This document shows positions 1 to 10,920 of a stretch of DNA of 64,000 bases, piece after piece. Made by a program: the position numbers and the translations under genes. Location: assembly GCA_036417435.1 (NCBI GenBank), contig CM070913.1, positions 22,846,680 through 22,910,679 on the forward strand, given 5' to 3'. The notes below the pieces were generated by a model. That model made no database searches. It worked only from the letters and a program-made list of their open reading frames with translations, and was not told where the DNA came from. Within the stretch, counting starts at the first letter, position 1; each line of letters opens with the position of its first letter. This stretch comes from Inia geoffrensis (taxonomy: Eukaryota > Chordata > Mammalia > Artiodactyla > Iniidae).

Positions 1-1315
1 CAAGGAGATAGTCTTCCCTCCATGATATAACAGACATGTCATAAAATTATTCACCTAGACAGCAGTTTAGGGGCTGTAGGGAATATGTGGCCATATAAAA
101 AGCTTCACTATTTCCAATTACATAGGAGAAGCTGAGGACATATCATGTTTACAAAAAGTCTGCAAAAAAGCATCTTTTGTTTCTTCCTTAAGAAAGCTTC
201 ATGATAAAACCTACTATTGTTAAGAATGTTATAGATTTACTCATAGACACCATGGCTACAGTATAAATGTAGTTCTGGAAACTCACTCCTGGAATGGATA
301 TCATAAAAATATTCACTCTATTTAATTCTAATATAAATTCATTTCAGATCCAGTTAAACAGGAATATTTTTAAAGTAATCAGAATTAAGTGATATTTGCT
401 GTAACAAACAAAAAATATTATTCAAGATCTAGTCTACTCTTTAGGCTTTTCTTAATTAGTACTGGGTTTTACATATGCTCTCAGTATCAGGACAAGAGAA
501 AGGCCCTAAATAGATAAAAACTTCTATTTCTGCCTATATATACCCCTTTCATTGGGACTCTGTGATTTGGAGAAGACATCCCTGTTGCTTGGGTCACTCA
601 GTTCAATTTTGCCTTTAAATGTGCCTGGGGCCAATTTTGTCAATCATATTAAAAGAAACTAGACTCATAAAGATTATGGATAGAATGGGAAAAACGTTTG
701 TTTAACCTTCTTTCAACTCTTTCATACTTTGGCATGTAGCCTGTATTAGTGTCCTGAAATCTCAACAAGTTACATGCAAAAAATTATTCCAAACAGAAAG
801 CAGTTGTAAGAGAAAGTAGAATTTGTAAAGCTGTACCCATTAAAATAAAAATTACCAAACTTGATTTTCTTCCACAATGGCCTAGACTTGAAAATTGGTG
901 CATTCAATGAATGCATTCTTCGGGTGATGATATTTCAAAGCTGAAAATGAGGATGCTTGCTGTCAGTCTTTAATCCAAGGTTAAAGATCAGCGCAAATTT
1001 TCACCCTTGACAACCGTGTCAAACAGTCATAATTTATAGTGATATACAAATGTTCATCATAAGTTATACAAAGGATTTTTTTGCAGTAATGATATTTGTC
1101 TTTTCTTCATATTTATTATTATACTCCCACACAAGTAGGAGTGCCAAAAACAAGAGATTTGTGTGCCTAATGTTAGCTTACCTATATTCAAACCTCATAC
1201 AAGAAAAAAAACACACTGACATTTCCCAAGAGACTATGAAATATTGATTAATTTACAGAATGGGATAATCTAGATTCTAGAAGATTCACAATCACAGTTG
1301 GATAATAGCTTAGTA
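1..1315. other. Unique AT-rich non-coding DNA
   Basis: I find no repeat family, RNA gene or convincing exon here. Open frames are at most about 65 codons and have no recognisable domain. The composition is AT-rich and typical of mammalian intergenic or intronic sequence. Confidence 0.5.
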
Positions 1316-1328
1316 AATAATGTAAGTA

Positions 1329-1703
1329 GGGCTTCCTGGTGGCACAGCGGTTAAGTATCCGCCTGCCAATGCAGGGGACACGGGTCGAGCCCTGGTCCGG
1401 GAAGATCCCACATGCCACGGAGCAACTAAGCCCGTGCACCACAACTAACTGAGCCTGTGCTCTAGAGCCCATGAGCCACAACTAATGAGCCCATGAGCCG
1501 CAACTACTGAAGCCTGTGCACCTAGACCCTGTGCTCCACAACAAGAGAAGCCACTGCAGTGAGGAGCCTGAGCACTGCAAAGGAGAGTAGCCCCACTGGC
1601 CTCAACTAGAGAAAGCCCGCGTGCAGCAGTGAAGACCCAATGCAGCCAAAAATAAAAATAAATAAATAAAATAAATTATTTAAAAAATTTGTTAAAAAAA
1701 AAA
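1329..1703 (+). mobile_element. CHR-1-type tRNA-derived SINE (long form)
   Basis: The element starts with the GGGCTTCCTGGTGGCACAG head, which overlaps the Pol III A box. It continues with repeated 'agccacaactactgagcc' type modules and ends in an AAAATAAATAAATA-type tail. The flanks carry a direct repeat, AATAATGTAA, at 1316-1325 and 1704-1713 (13 bp if one mismatch is allowed), which is the expected target-site duplication from L1-driven insertion. Several CpGs have decayed to TG/CA, so it is not recent. The long body distinguishes it from the roughly 200-bp CHR-2 copies elsewhere in the window. Confidence 0.9.
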
Positions 1704-1713
1704 AATAATGTAA

Positions 1714-3294
1714 ATAACCAAATGCTGGAGAACAAAAAGGACTAAAGTCAACATGGATTTAATTAGAAATATTGACTGGGATATTTGTAGACATGGATTA
1801 TGTGTCTAACTCATAGATGAGTCATTAAAATGTTGTTTAGAATTTTTCCTTCTCCATCTATAATAACCAGAACACAAATAACTGAGCTATTGGCATATTA
1901 CAAGAAGCTTTTATGGAAAAACATATTTTTTCAGAACTAGATGTCTGAAATGATGCATCCATAACAAAGAAGACTTTAAACGCCTGAATCCAGAAGGAAC
2001 AGAGAGAAACGTCTCAACTGGACAAGTACTCATGCGGAATATTCTCATGTTGATAATCTAATAATCAGAAATACTTTGATGGAGAGTGAGAGGCAGCCAG
2101 ATGGTTGTATAAGGAATGTTCTTAAATGTAATAAAATATTTCCCAAACTTTTTCAAACAATGAACTGGAAAGAGTATTAACATGGGGATGGAGATGGGGT
2201 GGGGAAGAGGAGGTGGGAGAGAGAAAATAACTTTCCGTAAACTTGGTCAGGTAGACATATATTTCCAAGTCAATTACTTAAGAATATTTTGTATAGGTTG
2301 GAAATTTAAAAAGTAATCATTACTAGATAATTATTCTTTAATGCTTTTGAACATAGAGATACATTTTGTTGAGATTTCATAAGCAGATCTTGAGGTTAAA
2401 AGTGTCATAAATTCAGACACAGCAGAGCTAGAAAAAAGCTATTGAGTAAAATAAAGAGAATGGCAGTTAATTTGTTCTTAAATTAATACTGGTTGGGCAT
2501 CAGTTATTAAAGCATGATATTAATGAGCCAAAATCAATAGATTCAATCACTTTAGTAATCTATTAGGTTTTTTGTTCTATGGTACTAGAACACATTCCTA
2601 ATGAAGCTATGACTTCTCATTTTTCACAAGGGGGGCTGGGAGAAAAGATGGGTGAATAGAATTCTAGGTAAAGGAAATGCTTAAAGTGGTTGCCCCACAG
2701 AAAGGGATAAATAGCGTCTGTAACTAAGAGCTACAGGTATATTTAATACATCCTCCCAATTTAATAATAATAATAATAATAAACATAATTATATATAACG
2801 TTACATTTCCCCAAAGTCCTTCCAGAGCTTAAATGTCATTATTAGCCAAAGTGATTCAGTGCTGACAGAATAGGAAGAAAATCATTAGTCCTATCTTATG
2901 GCTACTACTCCTCCCTCTTTCCAGGGTCTCCTTAAGAGATGGCACTAGGTCTTGTGGATTTTCATGATCACTTGCAGGCCAGTACTTCCCAGTTACTATT
3001 ACCAGCCTGACCTCTCCTAGGAGATGTAGATTCCAGAAGCCATTTTCCTGAACAAATCCAATTGAATCACAATAGGTACACAAATGCAGTATGTCTTTCT
3101 CCTTCAATGTGCTTCACCTTTTCTACACCTAATTTCAATTTGGGGGACCACTGTTCATTCATCTAATGCCTCCTTAAAACCAGCAGTTGTGACTATAAAA
3201 ACTTCTCTTTTTTCCCAATATCTAGTCAACGTCCCTAAGTTAATTATTTCCCTATTCTGACTTCTCCAACCCTATAGTCGTTGAGCTAATTTCA
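1714..3294. other. Unique non-coding DNA with a small (TAA)n run
   Basis: AT-rich sequence without a recognised gene. A short (TAA)n microsatellite lies at about 2762-2783. I see no repeat family in the remainder. Confidence 0.45.
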
Positions 3295-3399
3295 GACCAT
3301 TTGTACTTCCCACTTCTAACTGATCTCTCTACAGTTTTAACCCCCTTAGATTTACCTTCCTCTTTATTACCACAATACTGCATTCAAACCACTAGCTTA

Positions 3400-3550
3400 A
3401 ACTTTACCAGGTTACACTCAAATTATCTGCTCATGTATCTACCTCACCAGATTCTAAGTTCTTCAAGGGCACAAGCTATGTCTTATCCATCTTTACAACC
3501 AAAGTACCAAATATGCTGCTAACACAAAAACAGCACTTAATGAATATTTC
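3400..3550 (+). mobile_element. L2 (LINE-2) 3'-end relic
   Basis: The order 'ctcaccagattctaagttcttcaagggcacaa', 'gctatgtcttatccatcttt' and 'cagcacttaatgaatat' follows the L2 3'-terminal pattern (tissue-neutral 'ctgtaagctccttgagggc...gcactcaataaat'). It is highly diverged, and the upstream part (3300-3400) may belong to the same element. Confidence 0.55.
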
Positions 3551-3559
3551 TAGTAAAAA

Positions 3560-4610
3560 ATTCAGATATGTAAAAATTATACCAGAAATTAAGTTGCTAT
3601 TATTAGTTTTAACATGGTGAGCAGATCTTTTTATTGTGAGTAATAATGTTATCAAATTTAACATAATTAACTTGACATTTTCTCTAAAGTTTATATGATA
3701 CAGGTAATTTGAACTCTCCAAAGGATGTCAATAATTCTTGGATTTTTTATTTTCATGCTTTGCGTCAAGTGATGATGCACAATAACATGGTTATGGTAGA
3801 AAAGACTAAAAGTAGAGCTATTTCTTTAACCTTCCAATTTAAATTTCTACACACTTTTAAAAACATGATTCCTGAGAAATAAGACAAATAAAAGCGTTTC
3901 TACTGGTTATAAAATATTATGATGAAACAGACATCTTTCTTTAAATATATAGCTAACATTTATGAATTTGAATTTTTCTTTTTCTCTTTTGGATGTTTTC
4001 TGTTCTCAAGGTATCAAGCCTATCCCCATAAGTGTCTGCATTTTTACTGTATTGATTTTAAGAATCAACATTACTACTCTAGAAAAACTGCACCATACCT
4101 CAGGCTTTATTTCACTAAAATCACCCTAATCCAACACCTTCCAAGAATTAAAGGATAGGAAATGAGTTTCTAGTTCCCTGGGCCTCACACATGAGTTGAC
4201 TTAAAAAGTCAAAGTGTACTTTGAAAGAATGAAAAATGTAATGAGTCAGAACCATGAAAACCACACTTGATTAGCAAAGCTGTTGGGAACCAGAAAGAAG
4301 AACATTACAATTCAAAGGAAATTCATCTTCATAGCAACTCAGTTATTGTCATATAGTTGTTTTACAAAGAAAACCACACCATAGAACTCAAAGACCTCCT
4401 CCCTAACTTGTGCCGGAAACAGACACATGCCAGGCTTCCTTCAAGTCTGCAGAGCAAAGCAAGCCCACAGCTGGTGAAACTACCCCGGTTAGAGGACAAA
4501 ACACATGTGGGACATGGGTCCCTACCTTCCATTTCTCACCTCATTCTCACCTTTATCTAAGTATACTCTTTGTGATCTTAAACGGAATGACTTCTCACCA
4601 AATGTGCAAA
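3560..4610. other. Unique non-coding DNA
   Basis: No family or gene recognised. A CT-rich and somewhat GC-richer patch at 4390-4560 gives short open frames in two phases but shows no domain and no clear splice structure. The 3' part approaches the uncertain 5' boundary of L1 copy A. Confidence 0.4.
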
Positions 4611-4752
4611 CTCCTGGTGGCGGGAGAGGGCACCTCAATTAAGAAGCTATCCAGGATAGCCTCATCCACCAGACAGCAGAGAGCAGAAGCAAGAAAAACT
4701 ACAACGTTGCAGCCTGTGGAACAAAAACCACATTCACAGAAAGATAGACAAG

Positions 4753-5874
4753 ATGAAAAGGCAGAGGGCTATGTACAAATTGAAGGAACAAGATAAAACC
4801 CGAGAAAAACAACTAAATGAAGTGGAGATAGGAAACCTTCCAGAAAAAGAATTCCGAATAATGATAGTGAACATGATCCAGGACCTCGAGTAAAGAATGG
4901 AAGCAAAGATCGAGAAGATGCAAGAAATGTTTAACAAGGATCTAGAAGAATTAAAGAACAAACAGAGATGGGGGCCTCCCTGGTGGCACAGTGGTTGAGA
5001 GTCTGCCTGCCGATGCAGGGGATGAGGGTTCGTGCCCTGGTCTAGGAAGATCCCACATGTTGTGGAGTGGCTGGGCCCGTGAGCAATGGCCACTGGGCCT
5101 GCGCATCTGGAGCCTGTGCTCCGCAACAGGAGAGGCCACAACAGTGAGAGGCCGCATACCACAAAAAAACAAAAACAAAAACAAAAAAAGAGAGATGAAC
5201 GAAACAATAAATGAAATAAAAAATACACTAGAAGGAATCAATAGCAGAATAACTGAGGCAGAAGAACGGATAAGTGACCTGGAAGACAGAATGGTGGAAT
5301 TCACTGCTGTGGAACAGAATAAAGAAAAAAGAATGAAAAGGAATGAAGACAGCCTAAGATACCTGTGGGAAAACATTAAACGCAACAACATTCGCATTAT
5401 AGGAGTCCCAGAAGGAGAAGACAGAGAGAAAGGACCCCAGAAAATATTTGAAGAGATAATAGTTGAAAACTTCCCTAACATGGGAAAGGAAATAGCCACC
5501 CAAGTCCAGGAAGCGCAGAGAGTCTGATACAGGATAAACCCAAGGAGAAACACACTGAGACACATAGTAATCAAATTGGTAAACATTAAAGACAAAGAAA
5601 AATTATTGAAAGCACCAAGGGAAAAATAACATACAAGGAAACTCCCAGAAGGTTAACAGCTGATTTCTCAGCAGAAATTCTACAAGCCAAAAGGGAGTGG
5701 CATGGTATACTTAAAGTGATGAAAGGGAAGAACCTACAAACAAGATTACTCTACCGGGCAAGGATCTCATTCAGATTTGATGGAGAAATCAAAAGCTTTA
5801 CAGACAAGCAAAACCTAAGAAAATTCAGCACCACCAAACCGGCCTTACAACAAATGCTAAAGGAACTTCTCTAA
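4753..5874 (+). pseudogene. L1 copy A ORF1 relic (RNA-binding protein), interrupted by SINE
   Basis: ORF1p is the L1 trimeric nucleic-acid chaperone that coats L1 RNA in the cytoplasm. The ATG at 4753 matches the ATG of copy B in context (GATAGACAAGATGAAAA). An in-frame TAA at 4891-4893 ends it after 46 codons. The coiled-coil region is then split by a CHR-2 SINE (4972-5188). Downstream, an open stretch from about 5191 to 5524 still encodes the heptad-like and RRM-type part, including the segments ISDLEDRMVEF and IRIIGVPEGE. It closes at a TGA at 5525-5527. The C-terminal domain (5528-5874) is out of frame. The family's natural stop corresponds to the TAA at 5872-5874. There is no coding capacity left. 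Confidence 0.9.
4972..5188 (+). mobile_element. CHR-2-type SINE inserted in L1 copy A ORF1
   Basis: A roughly 200-bp tRNA-derived SINE with head GGCCTCCCTGGTGGCACAG, B-box-like GGGTTCGTGCCC and the GTGAGAGGCCGCATACC end, followed by (CAAAAA)n. The flanking L1 sequence is duplicated: AGAGATG at 4964-4970 and 5191-5197, longer if the A-rich part is counted. The uninterrupted paralogous site in copy B is 58066-58072, which fixes the boundaries. It inserted after L1 copy A. Confidence 0.93.
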
Positions 5875-5932
5875 CTGGGAAACACTAGAGAAGAAAATGA
5901 CCTACAAAAACAAACCCAAAACAATTAAGAAA

Positions 5933-8900
5933 ATGGTAATAGGAACATGCATATCGATAATTACTTTAAATGTGAATGGATTAAATGCTCCAACCAAAAG
6001 ACACAGGCTTGCTGAATGGATACAAAACAAGATCCATATATATGCTGTCTACAAGAGACCCACGTCAGACCTAGGGACACATTCAGACTGAAAGTGAGGG
6101 GATGGAAAAAGATATTCCATGCAAATGGAAATCAAAAGAAAGCTGGAGTAGCAATACTCATATCAGATAAAATGGACTTTAAAATAAAGAATGTGACAAG
6201 AGACAAGGAAGGACACTACATAATGGTCAAGGGATCAATCCAAGAAGAAGATATAAAAATTGTAAATATATATGCACCCAACATAGGAGCACCTCAATAC
6301 ATAAGGCAACTGCTAACAGCTATAAAAGAGGAAATCAACAGTAAAACAAGAATAGTGGGGGACTTTAACACCTCACTTACACCAATGAACAGATCATCCA
6401 AACTGAAAATTAATAAGGAAACACAAGCCTTAAATGACACAATAGACCCGATAGATGTAATGGATATTCATAGGATATTCCATCCAAAAACAGCAGATTG
6501 CACATTCTTCTCAATGCACATGGAACATTCTCCAGGACAGATCACATCTTGGGTCACAAATCATGCCTCAGTAAATTTAAGAAAACTGAAATCATATCAA
6601 GTATTTTTTCTGACCACAACGCTATGAGATTAGAAATCAATTACAGCGGAAAAAACGTAAATAAAAGAAACACATGAAGGGTAAACAATACATTACTAAT
6701 TAACCAAGATATCACTGAAGAAATCAAAGAGGAAATAAAAAAATACCTAGAGATAAATGATGAAGAAAACATGATAATCCAAAACCTATGGGATGCAGCA
6801 AAAGCAGTTGTAACAGGGAAGTTTATAGCTATACAAGCCTATCTTAAGAAACAAGAGAAATCTGAAATAAATAATCTAACCTTATGCCAAAAGGAACTAG
6901 AGAAAGAACAAACAAAACCCAAAGTTTGCAGAAGGAAAGAAATCATAAAGATCAGAGCAGAAATAAATGAAATAGAAACAAAGAAAACAATAGCAAAGAT
7001 AAATAAAACTAAAAGATGTTTCTTTGAGAAGATAAACACAATTGAGAAACCATTAGCCAGACTCATCAAGAAAAAGAGGAAGAGGACTCAAATCAATAAA
7101 ATTAGAAATGAAAAAGGAGAAGTTACAACAGACGCTGCAGAAATACACATCATCCTAAGAGACTACTAAAAGCAACTCTATGCCAATAAAATGGACAACC
7201 TGGAAGAAATGGACACATTCTTAGAAAGGTATAACCTTGCAAGACTGACCCAGGAAGAAATAGAAAATATGAACAGACCAATCATAAGTAATGAAATTGA
7301 AACCGTGATTAAAAATCTCCCAACAAACAAAAGTCCAGGACCAGATGGCTTCACAGGTGAATTCTACCAAACATTTAGAGAAGAGCTAACACCTATCCTT
7401 CTCAAACTCTTCCAAAAAAATTTCAGAGGAAGGAACACTCCCAAACTCATTCTATGAGGCCACCATTACCCTGATACCAAAACTAGACAAAGATACTACA
7501 AAAAAAGAAAATTACAGACCAATATCACTGATGAATATAGATGCAAAAGTCCTCTACAAAATACTAGCAAACAGAATCCAACAGCACATTAAAAGGATCA
7601 TACACCATGATCAAGTGGGATTTACCCCAGGGATGCAAGGATTCTTCAACATATGCAAATCAAACACTGTGATACACCATATTAACAAACTGAAGAATAA
7701 AAACCATACGATCATCTCAATAGATACAGAAAAAGCTTCTGACAAAATTCCACATCCATTTATGATAAAAACTCTCCAGAAAGTGGGCATAGAGGGAACC
7801 TGCCTCAACATAATAAAGGCCATATACGACAAACCCACAGGAAACATCATTCTCAATGGTGAAAAACTGAAAGCATTTCCTCTAAGATCAGGAACAAGAC
7901 AAGGATGTCCACTCTCACCACTATTATTCAACATAGTCTTGGAAGTCCTAGCCATGGCAGAGAAGAAAAAGAAATAAAACGAATACAAACTGGAAAAGAA
8001 GTAAAACTGTCACTGCTGCGGATCACATGATACTGTACATAGAGAACCCTAAAGATGCCACCAGAAAACTACTACAGCTAATCAATGAATTTGGTAAATT
8101 TGCAGGATATGAAATTAATACACAGAAATCTCTTGCATTCCTATACACTAATGATGAAAAATCTGATAGAGAAATTAAGGAAACACTCCCATTTAACACT
8201 GCAACAAAAAGAATAAAATACCTAGGAATAAGCCTACCTAGGGAGACAAAAGACCTGTATGCAGAAAACTATAAGACACTATTGAAAGAAATTAAAGATG
8301 ATACCAACAGATGGAGAGATATAACATGTTCTTGGATTGGAAGAATCAATATTGTGAAAATGACTATACTACCCAAAGCAAGCTATAGATTCAATGCAAT
8401 CCCTAACAAACTACCAGTGGCATTTTTTACAGAACTAGAACAAAAAATCTTAAAATCTGTATGGAGACCCAAAAGACCCCAAATAGCCAAAGCAGTCTTG
8501 AGGGGAAAAAAAGCATAGCTGGAGGAATCAGACTCCCTAAATTCAGACTGTACTACAAAGCTACAGTAATCAAGACAATATGGTACTGGCACAAAAACAG
8601 AAATATAGGTCAATGGAACAGGATAGAAAGCCCAGAGATAAACCCACACACCTCTGGTCAACTAATCTATGACAAAGGAGGCAAGGTTATCAATGGAGAA
8701 AAGACAGTCTCTTCAATAAGTGGTGCTGGGAAAACTGGACAGCGACATGTAAAAGAATGAAATTAGAATAGTTCCTAACACCATACACAAAAATAAACTC
8801 AAAATGGTTTAGAGATCTAAATGTAAGACCGGACACCATAAAACTCTTAGAGGAAAACATAGGAAGAACACTCTTTGACATAAATCACAGCAAGATCTTT

Positions 8901-9737
8901 TTTGACCCACCTCCTAGAGTAATGGAAATAAAAACAAAATAAACAAATGGGACCTAATGAAACTTAAAAGCTTTTGCAAAGCAAAGGAAACTACAAAGAA
9001 GACAAAAACACAAACCTCAGAATGGGAGAAAATATTTGCAAACGAATCAATGGACAAAGGATTAATCTCCAAAATATATAAACAGCTCATGCACTCAATA
9101 TTAAAAAAATAAACAACCCAATCCAAAAATGGGCAGAAGACCTAAATAGACATTTCTCCAAAGAGGATATACAGATGGCCAAGAAGCACATGAAAAGCTG
9201 CTCAACATCACTAATTATACGAGAAATGCAAATCAAAACTACAATGAGGTATCACCTCACACCAGTTAGAATGGGCATCATCAGAAAATCTACAAACAAC
9301 AAATGCTGGAGAGGGTGTGGAGAAAAGGGAACCCTCTTGCACCGTTGGTGGGAATGTAAATTGATACAGCCACTATGGAGAACAGTATCGAGGTTCCTTA
9401 AAGAACTAAAAATAGAATTATCATATGACTCCGCAATACCACTACTGGGCTTATACTCAGAGAAAACCATAATTCAAAAAGACACATGCACCCCAATGTT
9501 CATTGCAGCACTATTTAGAATAGCCAGGTCATGGAAGCAACCTAAATGCCCATCGACAGAGGAATGGATAAAGAAGAACTGCTACATAAATACAATGGAA
9601 TATTACTCAGCCATAAAAAGGAATGGAATTGGGTCATTTGTAGAGATGTGGATGAATCTAGAAATTGTCATACAGAGTGAAGTAAGTCAGAAAGAGAAAA
9701 ACAAATATCGCATATTACGCATATATGTGGAACCTAG
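5933..9737 (+). pseudogene. L1 copy A ORF2 relic (endonuclease / reverse transcriptase)
   Basis: ORF2p nicks target DNA and primes reverse transcription of L1 RNA. The start at 5933 opens with MVIGT and ITLNVNGLNAP, the usual endonuclease N-terminus. A one-base loss near 6025 shifts frame. The next frame carries QETH (6052-6063) and GDFNT (6358-6372), both endonuclease active-site motifs, and is lost near 6515. The RT fingers and palm ([28 protein letters not shown]) are split by a one-base insertion near 7418. A 4-nt deletion near 7958 leads to a stop at 7975-7977. The FADD catalytic box is degenerate at 8016-8026 (reads A-D-H, one base short). The C-terminal Cys motif (CX3CX7HX4C, 9304-9358) remains open. 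It is not functional. Confidence 0.93.
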
Positions 9738-9932
9738 AAAAATGGTAGAGATGAACTGGTTTGCAGGGCAGAAGTTGAGACACAGATGTAGAGAACAAAC
9801 ATATGGACACCAAGGGGGGAAGGCGGTGGGGGTGTGGGGGTGGGTGTGATGAATTGGGCAATTGGGACTAACATGTATACAGTGATGTGTATAAAATGGA
9901 TGACTAATAAGAACCTGCTGCATAAAAAAAAA
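9738..9932 (+). other. L1 copy A 3'UTR with G-rich tract and A-rich tail
   Basis: The 3'UTR carries a G-rich tract at 9814-9844 with runs of 6, 5, 5 and 3 G, then the conserved 'gatgaattgggcaattggga' stretch and 'ataagaacctgctg', and ends in ATAAAAAAAAAATTCAAAAAAAAA. This matches the copy B 3'UTR. Confidence 0.85.
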
Positions 9933-10165
9933 ATTCAAAAAAAAATACACACTACTATATATAAAATAGATAACCAACAAGGACCTACTGTATAGCACAG
10001 GCAGCTGTACTCAATATCTTGCAATAACCTATAATGGAAAAGAATCTAAAAAAGAATATCTATCTATCTATCTATCTATATATATATATCACTTTGCTGT
10101 ACACCTGAAACTAACAGAACACTGTAAATCAACAATATTTTAATAAAAATTGAAAAAAAATGTGC
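9933..10165 (+). mobile_element. Second, older L1 3'-end fragment directly after copy A
   Basis: Contains 'aaaatagataaccaacaagg', 'cctactgtatagcacaggc', 'cactttgctgtacacctgaa' and 'tgtaaatcaacaatatttta', the standard artiodactyl L1 3'UTR end, followed by an A-rich tail. It differs from the copy A 3' end, so it is a separate, older insertion. It includes a (TATC)n(TA)n microsatellite at about 10050-10091. Confidence 0.8.
10050..10091. repeat. (TATC)n-(TA)n microsatellite
   Basis: About five to six TATC units followed by about six TA units, inside the L1 3'UTR fragment. It is likely to vary in length between individuals. Confidence 0.85.
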
Positions 10166-10419
10166 AAAAAAATAAAGAAAGAAGCAATCCAGGAGCCTAC
10201 TAATGAGTTATACATTCTACTTTTGTTTCGTTGGGTTTTCTAGTAGCTAAGTGCAAAATTATCATCTAACAAGGGGGATTTGGGGAAACTAAATAGGTCA
10301 ATTTCAAAATGACTAGAACTTGATGATGGCCTAGTGTGGTCCTGAGAAAAAAGCAAACCCAAAGTTGTTCATTACACTTTATTGCTACCATGTAGTCTTC
10401 ATCAACTAGCATCCTGTTT

Positions 10420-10812
10420 TCTTTTTTTTTTTTAATTTTTAAATTTTAATACAATTTTTAAAGGTTTCTTCCCATTTACAGTTATTACAAAATACTGGCT
10501 ATACTCCCCATATTATACAATACATCCTTGAGCCTATCTTACACCTAATAGTTTGTACCTCCCACTGCCCCACCCTACCTTGCCCCTCCCCCCACCACTG
10601 GTAACCACCACTTTGTTCTCTATATCTGTGAGTCTGCTTCTTTTTGTTATATTCACTAGTTTGTTGTACTTTTTAGATTCCATGTATAAGTGATATCATA
10701 CAGTATTTACCTTTTTCTGACTTAGTTCACTTAGCGTAATGCCCTCCAAGTCCATCCATGTTGCTGCAAATAGCAAAATATCATTCTTTTTTATGGCTGA
10801 GTAGCATTCTAT

Positions 10813-10876
<64 letters not shown>

Positions 10877-10920
10877 CATTTATAATATATATATTTTATA
10901 TTATATACCACATTTTCTTA
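10420..10920 (-). mobile_element. L1 3'-end fragment, minus strand
   Basis: Poly-T start near 10419, then antisense 3'UTR ('ctggtaaccaccactttgtt', 'gtctgcttctttttgttata') and the antisense end of ORF2. The minus-strand reading includes YSAIKKNDILLFAATWMDLE, the usual L1 ORF2 C-terminus. It is 5'-truncated near 10920. A TG/TA microsatellite has grown inside it. Confidence 0.88.
10815..10878. repeat. (TG)n(TA)n compound microsatellite
   Basis: About 13 TG units, then TATGTGTA, then about 12 TA units, sited within the antisense L1 fragment. Alternating purine-pyrimidine DNA of this kind can adopt Z-DNA or cruciform structures and is usually polymorphic. Confidence 0.9.

Larger units (their letters stand above)
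4640..9932 (+). mobile_element. L1 copy A (LINE-1), near full-length but 5'-truncated and defective
   Basis: A plus-strand L1 with a short piece of 5'UTR, ORF1, a roughly 58-bp inter-ORF spacer, ORF2, a G-rich 3'UTR and an A-rich tail near 9911-9932. The 5' edge is uncertain: homology to copy B (57.8 kb) is clear from about 4671, and L1-like sequence may start some tens of bases earlier. Both ORFs are broken by stops and frameshifts, and a CHR-2 SINE sits in ORF1 at 4972-5188. I could not find a convincing target-site duplication. The copy is a fossil; its subfamily appears to be cetacean or cetartiodactyl. Confidence 0.95.

Noticed and set aside
1350..1420. tRNA gene from A/B-box-like sequence in SINE heads
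   Set aside because: The boxes belong to tRNA-derived SINEs; the region cannot fold into a full cloverleaf and the rest of each element is SINE body.
4734..5595. Long minus-strand open frames (164 and 214 codons) over the first L1
   Set aside because: They are antisense to L1 ORF1 and to the embedded CHR-2 SINE. The low-complexity Phe/Ser/Leu-rich reading is the complement of A-rich ORF1.
9175..9849. 224-codon open frame as an independent gene
   Set aside because: It is the still-open C-terminal part of the copy A ORF2 relic, including its Cys motif, running on into the 3'UTR.
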